A stretch of 64,000 nt of DNA from an uncultured Tenacibaculum sp. (GTDB lineage Bacteria > Bacteroidota > Bacteroidia > Flavobacteriales > Flavobacteriaceae), in the NCBI GenBank assembly GCA_947501615.1, contig CANMWK010000010.1, forward strand, positions 124,001-188,000, read 5' to 3'. The translations under genes and the position numbers were made by a program. Position 1 is the first letter of the stretch. Every line of letters starts with the position of its first letter. The notes under the pieces were generated by a model. The model was not told the DNA's origin. It worked only from the letters and a program-made list of their open reading frames with translations, and made no database searches. Below, one piece after another: positions 1 through 10,087 of this stretch.

Positions 1-2
1 GA

Positions 3-1802
3 AAAATAGATTTTTCAAAAGTAGCTGCTGTTAAAATTTATTCAAATAGTGGTTTTAGAAACAAAACAGTAACTTTTGATAATATACGTTTTGTTGAAAG
101 TCCTGAAAGAGATCCAAATTTTCTAAAAGGAATTGTAGATACATATGGGCAAAATGCAAAAAGAGATTTTCCAATAAAAATAAATTCTGATGAAGAGCTT
201 AAAAAAATAGCTGATGAAGAATTAAAATCTTTAGCACAATATACATTAATGGCAGATAGAAGCCAATATGGAGGTTGGAAAAATGGACCAAAGTTAAAAG
301 CTACAGGGTTTTTCAGAAAGGAAAAAGTAAACGGAAAATGGGCGTTGGTAGATCCTGAAGGTTATCTGTTCTTTTCTATAGGGTTAGCTAATGTAAGAAT
401 GGCAAATTCTACAACATACACAGGAGTTGATTATACAGATGAGGCAATTAAACATAGAGATCCTGAAGATGTAACACCAGAAGATTCTAAAGGAATTGTT
501 GCTGTACCTAAAGAAATTATGAAAACAGGATATGTAACAAACAAATTAAGAAACGATATGTTTGTTGGTTTGCCTGATATTGATGGTCCTTTAGCAGATC
601 ATTACAGTTACAGAAAAGAATCTCATTTTGGTCCCATAGAACACGGACAAACTTTTAGCTTCTACAGTGCAAACCTAGAAAGACGTTATGGAGAGCAATA
701 TCCAAAATCATACATCGATAAATGGTTGGAAGTAACAGAAGATAGAATGCGTAATTGGGGCTTTACTTCTTTTGGAAATTGGATAGATCCAGCTTTTTAT
801 CACAGAAATAAATTACCATATTTTGCAAATGGATGGATTATTGGAGATTTTCAAAAAGTATATTCAGGTATGGATTATTGGGGACCAATGCCAGATCCTT
901 TCGATCCTGAATTTAAAAGAAGAGCAGAAAAATCTATTGCTGTTGTTGCCGAAGAGGTAAAGAATAATCCTTGGTGTATTGGAGTTTTTATCGATAACGA
1001 AAGAAGTTGGGGAGCAGCCAGAGGAGAAAGATATCATTACGGACTTGTATTAGACGGACTTTCTAAAGATATGTCGAGTTATTTGAAAAACAACTCTATG
1101 AGTATTTTAAGAAAAAAATATAAGACAATTCAAGACTTGAATAAAGTTTGGGAAACAAATATTTCATCTTGGGAGACCTTAGAAAAAGGAATTGACTACA
1201 AAACTAAAGAAACATATTCCAAAGGAATGATTGCAGATTTATCAGTTCTATTAGAGTCTTTTGCAACAAAATATTTCGAAATAATTCATGATGCTTTGGA
1301 GAAAAAAATGCCAAATCATATGTATTTAGGATGTCGTTTTGCAGCATGGGGAGTTACTCCTGAAGTAAGAAAATCTGCAGCCAAATTTGTTGATGTTTTT
1401 AGTTATAATCATTATAAAGAAGGTATAGGAAAGAAATATTGGAAGTTTTTAGAAGAAATAGATATGCCTACTTTAATAGGTGAATATCATATTGGTGCAC
1501 CAGATTCAGGATTATTGCATTCTGGTTTAGTTCAAGCCACAGATCAAGCTGATCGTGCAAGAATGTGGGAAGACTATGCAAATTCTGTTATCGATAACCC
1601 ATATTTAGTAGGTTGCCACTGGTTTCAATATTTAGATTCTCCTTTAACAGGTAGAGCTCATGATGGTGAAAACTATAATGTAGGATTTGTCTCTGCTACA
1701 GATATTCCTTATCCTGAGATGATCAAAAAAGCCAAAGAAATTAATTCTGGATTATACACAAGAAGATTTGGTAACGCAGATCAATATAAAGAAGAGAAGT
1801 AA
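3..1802 (+). CDS. GH50-type exo-beta-agarase, 5' end outside window
   Basis: The frame is open from base 3, so this is the 3' part of a longer gene; the first ATG in view (249) lies inside the protein. Residues before it look like the end of a beta-sandwich, carbohydrate-binding-like region. The catalytic part begins with a glycine/tryptophan-rich stretch (GWKNGPKLKATGFF, then GKWALVDPEGYLFFS) typical of GH50 agarases. The candidate acid/base Glu is in IDNERSW (codon 999-1001) and the candidate nucleophile in LIGEYHIG (codon 1482-1484). GH50 enzymes release neoagarobiose or neoagaro-oligosaccharides from agarose. No signal peptide can be seen because the start is missing. The next gene begins 10 bases downstream, so they are probably co-transcribed. 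Family assignment is by remembered motifs, not a search. Confidence 0.85.
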   Translation, partial: KIDFSKVAAVKIYSNSGFRNKTVTFDNIRFVESPERDPNFLKGIVDTYGQNAKRDFPIKINSDEELKKIADEELKSLAQYTLMADRSQYGGWKNGPKLKATGFFRKEKVNGKWALVDPEGYLFFSIGLANVRMANSTTYTGVDYTDEAIKHRDPEDVTPEDSKGIVAVPKEIMKTGYVTNKLRNDMFVGLPDIDGPLADHYSYRKESHFGPIEHGQTFSFYSANLERRYGEQYPKSYIDKWLEVTEDRMRNWGFTSFGNWIDPAFYHRNKLPYFANGWIIGDFQKVYSGMDYWGPMPDPFDPEFKRRAEKSIAVVAEEVKNNPWCIGVFIDNERSWGAARGERYHYGLVLDGLSKDMSSYLKNNSMSILRKKYKTIQDLNKVWETNISSWETLEKGIDYKTKETYSKGMIADLSVLLESFATKYFEIIHDALEKKMPNHMYLGCRFAAWGVTPEVRKSAAKFVDVFSYNHYKEGIGKKYWKFLEEIDMPTLIGEYHIGAPDSGLLHSGLVQATDQADRARMWEDYANSVIDNPYLVGCHWFQYLDSPLTGRAHDGENYNVGFVSATDIPYPEMIKKAKEINSGLYTRRFGNADQYKEEK

Positions 1803-1812
1803 TTACTAAGTC

Positions 1813-3669
1813 ATGAAAAACATGAAAACAGTTTTTAAAAAAGCCATAATAGGGCTAGTAGTATGCGTTAGTTTTTTACACATACAAGCACAAGAGAATC
1901 TACTTAAGTTACCAGATTATATTGCGCCAAAAGATAGAATAGCTTTTGCATTATATACGATTCATGAAAATACTTTAAAGCTGACAGCTCAATTTTATCC
2001 TATAGAAAATTTTGAATCATTCGAAGCAAGTTTAGAAATTTTTCAAGACAATGAATGGAAAAAGATAGCAGAAACTAGAATTATTTACCCAGGTTATACA
2101 GCACCGTTCCGTGTAGAAAATTGGGATGATACAAAAGAAGTAAGATATAGAGTTAATCATAGTAATATCGCGTTTTATGAAGGGGTTTTGCGAAAGAATC
2201 CAATAGATAAAGAAGAGTTTGTAATGGCTGCATTCACTTGCAATTCTATTTATCCAGGTCATGGAGGTGATATTTCAAGAGAAGATATTGTAGCTAACGT
2301 AAAAAAGATAAAGCCAGATTTATTGTTTTTTTCCGGAGATCAAGTATACGATCATAGTCAACACTATTTATATTGGTTGAAATTCGGAAAAGATTTTGGT
2401 GATATTATAAGAAATACCCCAACAATTACTATTCCAGATGATCATGATATTGGTCAAGGTAATTTATGGGGACAAGGCGGAAAGAAAGCGAAATCAAGAA
2501 GAGGCAAATCAGGAGGTTATTATATGCCTGTAGCATATATTAAAGAAGTTGAAAGAGCGCAAACTAGTCATTTACCAGATCCTTATGATGCAACACCTAT
2601 TGAACAAGGAATTGGCGTATACTATACCGATTTAAAATGGGGAGGAATGAGTTTTGCTATTTTAGAAGATAGAAAGTTTAAGTCAGGACTTGATTTGGTA
2701 GCTGAAAAAAATCCCGATGTTTTTCCAAATGGTTCGTATGAAGCTATTTTTAACCCGAATGTTGATACAAAAAAAATGGATGTTGATGGGCTTAAACTGC
2801 TAGGATATAGACAGCTTACGTTTCTAGAAGCTTGGACAACAGACTGGGAAGATGCATCTATGAAAACAGTATTATCACAAACCATTTTTTCTCAAGTTAA
2901 CAATTATTCAGGAAAACACGATAGAGAATTATTAGCTGATTTTGACACGAATGCTTGGCCGCAAACAGGAAGAAATAAAGCACTATCTGTTATTCGAAAA
3001 AGTTTTTCGGTTATGGTAGCAGGAGATCAACATTTAGGAAGTGTTGTAAAACATGGAATTGATGATTTTGGAGATGCGGGCTACTCTTTTTGTACGCCTG
3101 CTATAGCTAATTTCTGGTTACGTTGGTGGGATCCTAAAAAACCAGGAGGAAATCAAGAGAAAAACGCGCCAAAGTATACGGGTGATTTTTTAGATGGTTT
3201 TCAAAATAAAATGACTGTAAAAGCAGTTGGAAATCCTACACTTCCTGAAATAAAAGAGGGAGGTAAATTATCAACAAGAGCTGCTGGTTATGGTATTGTT
3301 CGTTATAACAAAACAACACGAGACATTACGTTCGATTGCTGGGGAAGAAATGTCGATGTTACAGATTCAAAAAGTAAGCAATATCCTGGATGGCCTATCA
3401 CAATTAATCAAAAGGATAATTTTACGATTCAAAAAGGTTTTCAACTTCCAATAATAAAGACAGCTAGTTCAGATCAGGTGGTTACTGTCCGAAATACAAC
3501 AAACAATGAAGTAGTTTCTTCACTAAGAATAAAAGGAAAAAAACACCAACCTAAAGTAATAAATGCTGGAAGTTATATACTTGAAGTAGGAGAAGGTAAA
3601 AACAAAAAGGTTTATAGAAATATAAGTGCAAAGCGAAAAAATAGAAAGGTAATAAAAGTAGGGCTATAA
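1813..3669 (+). CDS. PhoD-like secreted metallophosphoesterase
   Basis: This 618-aa protein begins with a signal peptide ([19 protein letters not shown]). Metal-binding motifs of the PhoD/alkaline phosphatase D superfamily are visible: [21 protein letters not shown] and [11 protein letters not shown]. An N-terminal beta-sandwich precedes the catalytic core, and a C-terminal beta domain (about residues 540-618) follows. PhoD enzymes are calcium/iron phosphodiesterases. Its place between a GH50 agarase and a sulfatase suggests it acts on an algal galactan substituent or a linked ester, but this is inference; a sulfate-ester specificity would be attractive yet cannot be read from sequence. It lies 10 bases after the agarase and just before the sulfatase, in an apparent operon. 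Confidence 0.8.
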   Translation: MKNMKTVFKKAIIGLVVCVSFLHIQAQENLLKLPDYIAPKDRIAFALYTIHENTLKLTAQFYPIENFESFEASLEIFQDNEWKKIAETRIIYPGYTAPFRVENWDDTKEVRYRVNHSNIAFYEGVLRKNPIDKEEFVMAAFTCNSIYPGHGGDISREDIVANVKKIKPDLLFFSGDQVYDHSQHYLYWLKFGKDFGDIIRNTPTITIPDDHDIGQGNLWGQGGKKAKSRRGKSGGYYMPVAYIKEVERAQTSHLPDPYDATPIEQGIGVYYTDLKWGGMSFAILEDRKFKSGLDLVAEKNPDVFPNGSYEAIFNPNVDTKKMDVDGLKLLGYRQLTFLEAWTTDWEDASMKTVLSQTIFSQVNNYSGKHDRELLADFDTNAWPQTGRNKALSVIRKSFSVMVAGDQHLGSVVKHGIDDFGDAGYSFCTPAIANFWLRWWDPKKPGGNQEKNAPKYTGDFLDGFQNKMTVKAVGNPTLPEIKEGGKLSTRAAGYGIVRYNKTTRDITFDCWGRNVDVTDSKSKQYPGWPITINQKDNFTIQKGFQLPIIKTASSDQVVTVRNTTNNEVVSSLRIKGKKHQPKVINAGSYILEVGEGKNKKVYRNISAKRKNRKVIKVGL

Positions 3670-3682
3670 CTTTTTGAAAACT

Positions 3683-5062
3683 ATGAGAGTATATTTATTT
3701 TTTCTAGTGCTTTTTTCATTAAAATTTTTCGCGCAAAAAGATCAACCTAACATCATTTTAATAGTTGCAGATGATGCAGGTTATGCAGATTTTGGTTTTC
3801 AAGGAAGCAAAACATTTAAAACCCCACATTTAGATAAGTTAGCGGATGAAGGCATGAAATTTACACAAGCTTACGTCAGTGCAGCTGTTTGTGGACCTTC
3901 AAGAGCTGGACTTTTAACAGGTAAGTATCAACAGAAGTTTGGCTATGAAGAAAACAATGTTCCTGGTTATATGGGGAATTCTGCGTTAAAAGGAGATGAC
4001 ATGGGATTACCTTTGAGTGAAATAACTATGGGGAATTACATGAAAAAGTTAGGTTATAAAACAGCGATTATAGGAAAATGGCATTTAGGTAATGCAGATA
4101 AGTATCATCCTACCAAAAGAGGTTTCGATTTCTTTTATGGTTTTAGAGGTGGAGCAAGATCATATTATGAGTTTAATGAAAACAATCTGAACCATAGAAA
4201 AGAAGACTATTTAGAATTTGGGTTTAAAAATTTTAAAGAAGATACGGCATACTTAACAGATGCTTTGGCTAGTAAAACAATAAAATTTATTGAACAAAAC
4301 CATAAGAATCCATTTTTTTTAGTGTTAGCATTTAATGCCGTACATACTCCAATGGAAGCTAAAGAAGAAGACTTAAAAGTGTTTCCAAATTTAAATGGGA
4401 AACGTAAAACTTTAGCTGCTATGACTTTGGCTATGGATAGAGCTTGTGGTAATGTTTTTGACAAATTAAAAGAGTTAAAAATCAATGAAAATACGATAGT
4501 GGTATTTATGAATGATAATGGAGGACCATCAGATACTAATGGATCTTTTAATTATCCTTTAAGTGGAACAAAAGCAAACCATTTAGAAGGAGGAATACGT
4601 ATTCCTTTTCTAATGCATTGGAATAAAAAGATTCCTTATAAATCAAAATACAATTATCCCATAAGTACTATGGATTTATTACCTACTTTTTATGCAGCAG
4701 GAGGAGGAAATATTGATGATTTAAAAGATATCGATGGTGTTAATTTATGGCCTTTTATTAAAAAAGACAAATTAGATAGACCACACCAAAAGTTATTTTG
4801 GAAAAAAGAAAATAGAGGAGCTATAAGAGATGGTGATTGGAAACTTTTACGATATCCAGATCGTCCAGCTGAGTTATATAATTTGAAAGACGATATTTCG
4901 GAGGTAAATAATTTAGCATTTGAATATCCTGAAAGGGTTAAAAAAATGTACAAAGAATTGTTCGATTGGGAGCTTACATTAAAAAGGCCTTTATGGCAAT
5001 TGAAAAGGGTGTATGAAGGAAAAGCTATGGAACGTATGGATTCTTTTAAAAAAAACAAGTAA
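3683..5062 (+). CDS. Secreted S1-type sulfatase (formylglycine-dependent)
   Basis: The protein (459 aa from ATG 3683) has a signal peptide ([18 protein letters not shown]). I prefer this ATG over the in-frame TTG at 3674. The type I sulfatase signature is clear: [16 protein letters not shown] carries metal-binding aspartates, and the C-G-P-S-R motif puts Cys70 where formylglycine is made by the maturation enzyme. GKWHLG and the late NDNGGP are further active-site motifs. The C-terminal LYNLKDD pattern is normal for the family. Such enzymes remove sulfate from algal polysaccharides; next to GH50 and GH16 genes the likely substrate is a sulfated agar/porphyran oligosaccharide, for example with L-galactose-6-sulfate. 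The exact S1 subfamily cannot be told by eye. Maturation genes are not in the window. Confidence 0.9.
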   Translation: MRVYLFFLVLFSLKFFAQKDQPNIILIVADDAGYADFGFQGSKTFKTPHLDKLADEGMKFTQAYVSAAVCGPSRAGLLTGKYQQKFGYEENNVPGYMGNSALKGDDMGLPLSEITMGNYMKKLGYKTAIIGKWHLGNADKYHPTKRGFDFFYGFRGGARSYYEFNENNLNHRKEDYLEFGFKNFKEDTAYLTDALASKTIKFIEQNHKNPFFLVLAFNAVHTPMEAKEEDLKVFPNLNGKRKTLAAMTLAMDRACGNVFDKLKELKINENTIVVFMNDNGGPSDTNGSFNYPLSGTKANHLEGGIRIPFLMHWNKKIPYKSKYNYPISTMDLLPTFYAAGGGNIDDLKDIDGVNLWPFIKKDKLDRPHQKLFWKKENRGAIRDGDWKLLRYPDRPAELYNLKDDISEVNNLAFEYPERVKKMYKELFDWELTLKRPLWQLKRVYEGKAMERMDSFKKNK

Positions 5063-5186
5063 ATACTTGTTAAAAGGAAATTGTCAAGGTAAAACGTATT
5101 GATGTTTTTCTCATAAACGCTTGATTTTCCATATGTATTAAGTTTTTGTCAAGTACAATTCTTACCAATTTTATAGCATATAAATT

Positions 5187-5194
5187 TACTTTTG
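5187..5194 (+). promoter_or_regulatory. Possible -7 promoter box of the GH16 gene
   Basis: TACTTTTG fits the Bacteroidota -7 consensus TAnnTTTG and lies about 30 bases before ATG 5225. No TTG is seen at the usual 17-23 base spacing upstream, so support is partial. If used, it rules out the TTG at 5192 as a start codon. Confidence 0.35.
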
Positions 5195-5224
5195 GAGACT
5201 TATATATCTCATACGTTTAAAAAT

Positions 5225-6280
5225 ATGATGCTTAAAAATTTAGTGTTTATACTAATAATAACCTTGGGTTTAGCTTGTTCTTCTCCAGCCAAACGAAATA
5301 GTAATACTGTTGCAAGTAAAAGCATGGCATCAGAAAAAGGTACAAGTAACATAAAAGAAACTTGGAAGACAATTCCTGTTCCTGCAAGTGCTGGAGATGG
5401 AATGATTTGGCAGTTTCAGTCAGATGTTTCAGATAATTTTGAATATGAGTTTAGTGGAGATCCTAATTTAGCAGTATTTGGAAATGGAAAATGGACAAAC
5501 TTTTATCATAATAATTGGGATGGTCCAGGAGCTACAATTTGGACACATGAAAATGTAACGGTTTCAGAAGGTAATTTACGTTTGATTACTACAAGAGAGC
5601 CCGGGGAAATGAAAACCTATACTTCAGGTTCAGGTACTCATACAGATAAAGCCACTCGTTTAGGTTGTGTTACATCTACAAAAAGAGTGAAATATCCAGT
5701 TTATGTAGAAACTAGAGTAAAAGCAGCAAATGCATTTTTTGCCTCTGATATATGGATGTTAAGTCCAGATGATACCCAGGAAATTGATATTTTAGAAGCC
5801 TATGGAGCACAAAACCCTAGAAACGGGCAACAATGGTTTAGTGAAAAGTTTCATATCAGTCATCATGTTTTTATCAGAAAACCTTTTCAAGATTTTCAGC
5901 CTAAAGACGCGACTACTTGGCAAAAGATAGATGGTTATCCATTTGTCTCTAGTGATTGGGTTCGTATAGGTGTGTATTGGAAATCGCCAACATATTTAGA
6001 GTATTATATTAATGGAAATTTGATAAAGGTTATGGATGCTCTAAATACAGTTGGAGATAAAGATGGGATTGATCCTTTAGGATATACATCTCCAAATCAA
6101 ACTGCCGACAATACTAGAACAGGGTTAAACAAAGAAATGGATATTATTATAAATGCTGAAGTTCAGAACTGGAATGCAGCAGCTGGTAGATTTCCAACAG
6201 ATGAAGAAATCGCAAATTTCCCAGAAGATCATGTTTTAAAAATTGATTGGATTAGAGTTTTTAAACCAGTCAATCGATAA
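5225..6280 (+). CDS. GH16 beta-agarase/beta-porphyranase, lipoprotein
   Basis: From ATG 5225 the protein is 351 aa. It opens with a lipoprotein-like signal (hydrophobic stretch ending GLAC-SS), so it is probably anchored in the outer membrane. The GH16 catalytic motif with beta-bulge, EIDILE, places Glu186 as nucleophile, Asp188 as helper and Glu191 as acid/base. The core (FEYEFSGDPNLAVFG, WTNFYHNNWDGPGAT, LGCVTSTKRVKYPVYVETRVK) resembles GH16 endo-agarases and porphyranases of marine flavobacteria, which cut agarose or porphyran into oligosaccharides. Agarase versus porphyranase cannot be decided here. A TTG at 5192 would extend the frame, but the extra residues would push the signal peptide inward, so I chose 5225. 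It follows the sulfatase by about 160 bases, probably with its own promoter. Confidence 0.88.
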   Translation: MMLKNLVFILIITLGLACSSPAKRNSNTVASKSMASEKGTSNIKETWKTIPVPASAGDGMIWQFQSDVSDNFEYEFSGDPNLAVFGNGKWTNFYHNNWDGPGATIWTHENVTVSEGNLRLITTREPGEMKTYTSGSGTHTDKATRLGCVTSTKRVKYPVYVETRVKAANAFFASDIWMLSPDDTQEIDILEAYGAQNPRNGQQWFSEKFHISHHVFIRKPFQDFQPKDATTWQKIDGYPFVSSDWVRIGVYWKSPTYLEYYINGNLIKVMDALNTVGDKDGIDPLGYTSPNQTADNTRTGLNKEMDIIINAEVQNWNAAAGRFPTDEEIANFPEDHVLKIDWIRVFKPVNR

Positions 6281-6367
6281 AATAGTAACATAACGTGGAT
6301 CTTAGAATCTTTAATGCCTTTAAAATAATCCCCAAAATAAATGAAGATTCAGACTATAAGATTCACG

Positions 6368-7225
6368 TTATTTTTTGTTGTTATATAATTTACTATAAGC
6401 CTTAGGGCTTATTTTTTTTTGCTTTTGAAACTGTCTATTAAAGTAACTCAAGCTATTAAAACCAGAAGCAAAACAGATTTCGGATACTGTTAAATCAGAT
6501 TCTGATAATAACCGAGCTGCTTTTGCTATTCTAAGTTTATTCACATAATCAGTAAACGTTGTTTTTGTTCTTTTTTTAAAGTATTTGCAGAAAGAAGACT
6601 TACTCATAAATACTTTTTTACTTATAACATCTAAAGAAATTTCTTGTTCTAAATTATCAAAAATATAGTTTAATATTTTTTGAAAAGTACTACTATCTTT
6701 AGCTTGATAAAACTGTGAGCTTTCTGTAGTAGAAAGTAATTTTTGATGGGGGTCTAAACTGAGTTCTTCTAGTATTTCATAAAAAGAAAGTAACCTAGAA
6801 ATCCCTTTGAGATTTCCTAAATTGGTAATTTGCTTTTCATAGTTCTTTCCATTGATAAATTGAATGCCACTAGCAGATTTTTTAAGTAGTGAGTGGATAT
6901 TTTTCATTTCAGGGAGCTCATTAGCAAAAAATAAATCTTCCTTAAATTGTATCACTTGACTTTTTGAAATCAAGTCTTTTTGCTGATAAAAAATAGTATC
7001 ACATCGCCAATAATGAGGTAACTGCGGACCAATTAATACTAAATCACCCGTTGTAAATGGTGCTGCACTCGTGCCCACAAATCGAGTTCCATGCCCAGAT
7101 TCAATATAAGTCAATTCGTATTCATGATGAAAATGCCAGGGAGAATCAAAATAATTTTGTTTGAATTCTGAAACTAAAAACGATTGCTGATTGGTATAAA
7201 AAAGTTGTTCATTAATAGCTTTCAT
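6368..7225 (-). CDS. AraC-family transcriptional regulator
   Basis: A 285-aa protein with an N-terminal cupin-like sensor half (HFHHEYELTYIESGHG, then GDLVLIGPQLPHYW) and a C-terminal double helix-turn-helix AraC DNA-binding domain (from about residue 185; the second helix-turn-helix contains VSEICFASGFNSLSYFNRQFQK). Proteins of this form bind a sugar or oligosaccharide in the cupin and activate catabolic operons. It is divergent from the P450 block (128-base spacer) and convergent with the GH16 gene, so it most likely controls the porphyran demethylation genes. The inducer is not known; a methylated galactose or porphyran oligosaccharide is plausible. Confidence 0.9.
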   Translation of the reverse strand: MKAINEQLFYTNQQSFLVSEFKQNYFDSPWHFHHEYELTYIESGHGTRFVGTSAAPFTTGDLVLIGPQLPHYWRCDTIFYQQKDLISKSQVIQFKEDLFFANELPEMKNIHSLLKKSASGIQFINGKNYEKQITNLGNLKGISRLLSFYEILEELSLDPHQKLLSTTESSQFYQAKDSSTFQKILNYIFDNLEQEISLDVISKKVFMSKSSFCKYFKKRTKTTFTDYVNKLRIAKAARLLSESDLTVSEICFASGFNSLSYFNRQFQKQKKISPKAYSKLYNNKK

Positions 7226-7353
7226 GACTCAATATGTGCTTTTATTGTTGTTTAAGTGTAATAAAAAGGAAATATAGTTCAAATAATTGACAATATCCGT
7301 CGGTGCTTAAAGAACTAATATTATCAAATTTGTAAAAAATCAATACAATATTT

Positions 7354-8505
7354 ATGAAAAGTGAATTTTCTGACCCTTTTGAAGATGCTAGGCAAAAAGT
7401 AGGTTTAGGGCATATTGATGATCAAAACGATCCTGTGGCAATGATTTTACGTCATAAAGATGTAAGAAAAACAGCGCATAACTGGAAAACATATCAGTCA
7501 GGTGCAGTTCCAGGAAGAATTGTTGTGCCTTCGGAAGTAAATATTCGAGATATCAGACAAATTCCTTTTGAAGTAGATCCGCCTATACACAAAGATTTTA
7601 GAGATTTATTAGAAGGATGGTTTAAAAGACCAAATGGAGAAGAATATCAGACGATACTTAAAAATCAGATTTCTAATTTAATTGATGATGTGTTGTCAAA
7701 AGAAGAAATAGAAGTTGTACATGATTTTTCTTTGAAACTACAATCGAGAGCACTTACAATTTTATTGAATACTGAATACTCAGAATCAGATACGTTTATC
7801 TCTTGGGGTACACATGTGTTTAGAAGTGAAGGAGATAGTTTAGACGCTTCTAAAGCAAATGTCTTATATGATTATTTAGACGATAAAATAAATACTGCAA
7901 GAGAAAATTTGAGTGAAGATTTATATTCTGTTTTATTACAAGCAGAAGTAAATGGTAAAAAGTTGACTCATGATGAAATTAAAGGAATTATGATTTTAAC
8001 CTTTGCTGGAGGTAGAGATACTGTTATTAATGCAGTAACAAATACCATAGCGTATTTTGCAGATCATCCTGAAGCTTTACGAGATCTAAAAAACAACCCA
8101 GATAAAATTAACAAGGCAGTAGAAGAATTAATTCGTTATTTCTCACCATTAACTCATATGGGTAGGGTAGCAACAGAAGATGCACAGGTTTGTGAACATG
8201 CCGTAAAAAATGATACTAGAGTATCTTTATGTTGGGCTTCAGCAAATAGAGATGAAACTGTCTTTGAAAACCCAAATGAAGTAAATTTTGACAGAAAAAT
8301 AAATCCACATGTTGCTTTCGGGTTTAGTCATCATAACTGTTTAGGAGCAACACATGCACGTCAAATCATGAGGACTTTATTAGCACTTTTATCTCATAAA
8401 GTTACTTCTATTACTATCACACATGCGAAAGAGAATATTGAAGAATGGGGTGAATTTCATCGTAAAGTTGGTTTTCATGAATTAAAAGTAAAGTTTAATA
8501 AATAG
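7354..8505 (+). CDS. Cytochrome P450, likely 6-O-methyl-D-galactose demethylase
   Basis: A soluble bacterial P450 of 383 aa. The heme-ligand loop FGFSHHNCLG gives Cys329 as thiolate ligand, the I-helix oxygen-activation motif is AGGRDT (residues 218-223), and the K-helix ExxR is E258-L-I-R261. There is no membrane anchor. Established work on marine flavobacteria (Zobellia, Formosa) showed that a P450 with its ferredoxin and reductase removes the methyl group of 6-O-methyl-D-galactose from porphyran, giving galactose and formaldehyde. The same three-gene order beside agar/porphyran enzymes makes this the best call here (CYP236A-type by context). Substrate is inferred from context, not from residues. 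Confidence 0.87.
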   Translation: MKSEFSDPFEDARQKVGLGHIDDQNDPVAMILRHKDVRKTAHNWKTYQSGAVPGRIVVPSEVNIRDIRQIPFEVDPPIHKDFRDLLEGWFKRPNGEEYQTILKNQISNLIDDVLSKEEIEVVHDFSLKLQSRALTILLNTEYSESDTFISWGTHVFRSEGDSLDASKANVLYDYLDDKINTARENLSEDLYSVLLQAEVNGKKLTHDEIKGIMILTFAGGRDTVINAVTNTIAYFADHPEALRDLKNNPDKINKAVEELIRYFSPLTHMGRVATEDAQVCEHAVKNDTRVSLCWASANRDETVFENPNEVNFDRKINPHVAFGFSHHNCLGATHARQIMRTLLALLSHKVTSITITHAKENIEEWGEFHRKVGFHELKVKFNK

Positions 8506-8522
8506 GTAACAAAAAAGAAATT

Positions 8523-8831
8523 ATGGCTAACATAACTTTTATAACAAGCAATAAAGAAAAAATAGTATTAGAAGGAGACGCTGGGAATGTAATGCAATTA
8601 GCTGTTAACAATGGAATAAGTGGAATAGATGGTGATTGTGGAGGTGTTTGTTCTTGCGCAACATGCCATGTTTTTGTAGCAGAAAAAGATATTGATAAGG
8701 TAGGTAGAGCAAGTAGTATTGAAGTAGATATGTTAGAACTTGCAGACGATGCTAACGAATTCAGTCGTTTGTGTTGTCAAATAGAAATTTCAGATACTAT
8801 TGATGGCGTAGAATTAACTGTAGCTAAATAA
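8523..8831 (+). CDS. 2Fe-2S ferredoxin, P450 redox partner
   Basis: A 102-aa adrenodoxin/putidaredoxin-type ferredoxin. Cys39-x5-Cys45-x2-Cys48 and Cys85 form the expected cluster-binding set, matching the spacing of putidaredoxin; Cys43 and Cys84 are additional and probably not ligands. It lies 17 bases after the P450 and 6 bases before the reductase, so it very likely passes electrons from the reductase to the P450. Confidence 0.93.
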   Translation: MANITFITSNKEKIVLEGDAGNVMQLAVNNGISGIDGDCGGVCSCATCHVFVAEKDIDKVGRASSIEVDMLELADDANEFSRLCCQIEISDTIDGVELTVAK

Positions 8832-8837
8832 TTTACA

Positions 8838-10070
8838 ATGTCTGAGGATAAAGTTTGTGTTGTTATTGGAGCCAGTCATGCTGGAGTAAATTTGGCTTTT
8901 AATCTTCGTAAAGAAGGATGGGAAGGAAAAATTATTGTATTCGATAAAGATTCCAATCTACCGTACCATAGACCACCACTTTCTAAAAAGTATTTAGAAT
9001 TAGAAGATAGCATTCAAAATAATCTGCTAAAACCTGAAGAAAGCTATATTAAAGATAACATTGATCTGAAATTAGGAGTTTCTGTTGTGAGTATAAATAC
9101 TGATGAGCAATTTGTATCGCTAGAGGATACTAGTGTTCAAGCTTATGACAAACTAGTTTTTGCTACAGGCGCTAGAGCTTTCATTCCACAAATACAAGGA
9201 ATACAGGAAGCGAAAAACGTTTTTTGTTTAAGAAATGCTGACGATGTAGCAGGAATCAGAGATGCTTTTACCACTAGTATTACTAAAAAAGTAGTAGTAA
9301 TTGGAGGTGGTTATATCGGATTAGAAACAGCCGCTTCATTAAAGAAGTTAGGAGCAGACGTAACTGTTTTAGAACGTGAAGAACGCATTTTAGCTAGAGT
9401 AACTACACCGTATTTATCAGAATTTTTTAATGAGTTACATAAAGCTAATGGTGTTTCAATTTTTACTAATAAAAATGTAACAGAGATAAGCAATACGAAT
9501 GCTGTTTTATGTGACGACGGTTCTTCGTATGAAGCTGATATTATTATTGTAGGTGTTGGAATTATAGTAAATACTGAGTTAGCCGAACAAATAGGACTTA
9601 AAATAGAAAACGGTATTTGTGTAAATACAAGAACAGAGACTTCACAAAAAGATATTTATGCTATTGGAGATTGTACCTATCATTATAATAGTATTTATGA
9701 TCGATTTGTTCGATTAGAATCTGTCCAAAACGCAGTGGATCAGTCTAAAGTAGCTGCTAAAAATATTTGTAATAAGGAAGCCACATACGAAACTATTCCT
9801 TGGTTTTGGTCAGATCAATACGATGTAAAGCTTCAAATCGTAGGTTTAGTTAATGGTTTTGATGATAAAGTAGTTAGAATTGAAGGCGATAAAAAATTCT
9901 CTATTTGGTATTTTAAAGGAAAAAAGCTTTTGGCAGTAGATTCAATTAACAATGCAAAATCTTATGTATTGGGTACAAAATATATCAAAACAAAAGCAGA
10001 AATAGATAAAATTGAATTGGTTAATCCAGCATCAGATTTAAAATCTGTAGTTGTAATTCATCAAGATTAA
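8838..10070 (+). CDS. FAD-dependent ferredoxin reductase
   Basis: A 410-aa pyridine-nucleotide-disulfide-type oxidoreductase of the putidaredoxin reductase group. The N-terminal FAD-binding GxGxxG-like motif is VIGASHAGVNLA, the NAD(P)H-binding motif is VVVIGGGYIGLE, and the second FAD motif is DIYAIGDC. A C-terminal reductase domain completes it. It takes electrons from NAD(P)H and reduces the adjacent ferredoxin for the P450. No cysteine pair of a disulfide reductase is present near the FAD, as expected for this subgroup. Confidence 0.92.
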   Translation: MSEDKVCVVIGASHAGVNLAFNLRKEGWEGKIIVFDKDSNLPYHRPPLSKKYLELEDSIQNNLLKPEESYIKDNIDLKLGVSVVSINTDEQFVSLEDTSVQAYDKLVFATGARAFIPQIQGIQEAKNVFCLRNADDVAGIRDAFTTSITKKVVVIGGGYIGLETAASLKKLGADVTVLEREERILARVTTPYLSEFFNELHKANGVSIFTNKNVTEISNTNAVLCDDGSSYEADIIIVGVGIIVNTELAEQIGLKIENGICVNTRTETSQKDIYAIGDCTYHYNSIYDRFVRLESVQNAVDQSKVAAKNICNKEATYETIPWFWSDQYDVKLQIVGLVNGFDDKVVRIEGDKKFSIWYFKGKKLLAVDSINNAKSYVLGTKYIKTKAEIDKIELVNPASDLKSVVVIHQD

Positions 10071-10087
10071 TAAACGAACAAAAACAA

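Noticed and set aside
4690..5058. Minus-strand ORF of 122 codons over the sulfatase
   Set aside because: Shadow of a gene with clear sulfatase motifs.
5192..5224. TTG start at 5192 for the GH16 lipoprotein
   Set aside because: It would overlap a promoter-like -7 box and bury the lipoprotein signal; ATG 5225 fits better.
7226..7353. Promoter box for the P450 block
   Set aside because: AT-rich divergent spacer, but no TTG/TAnnTTTG pair at proper spacing could be identified; not listed as a feature.
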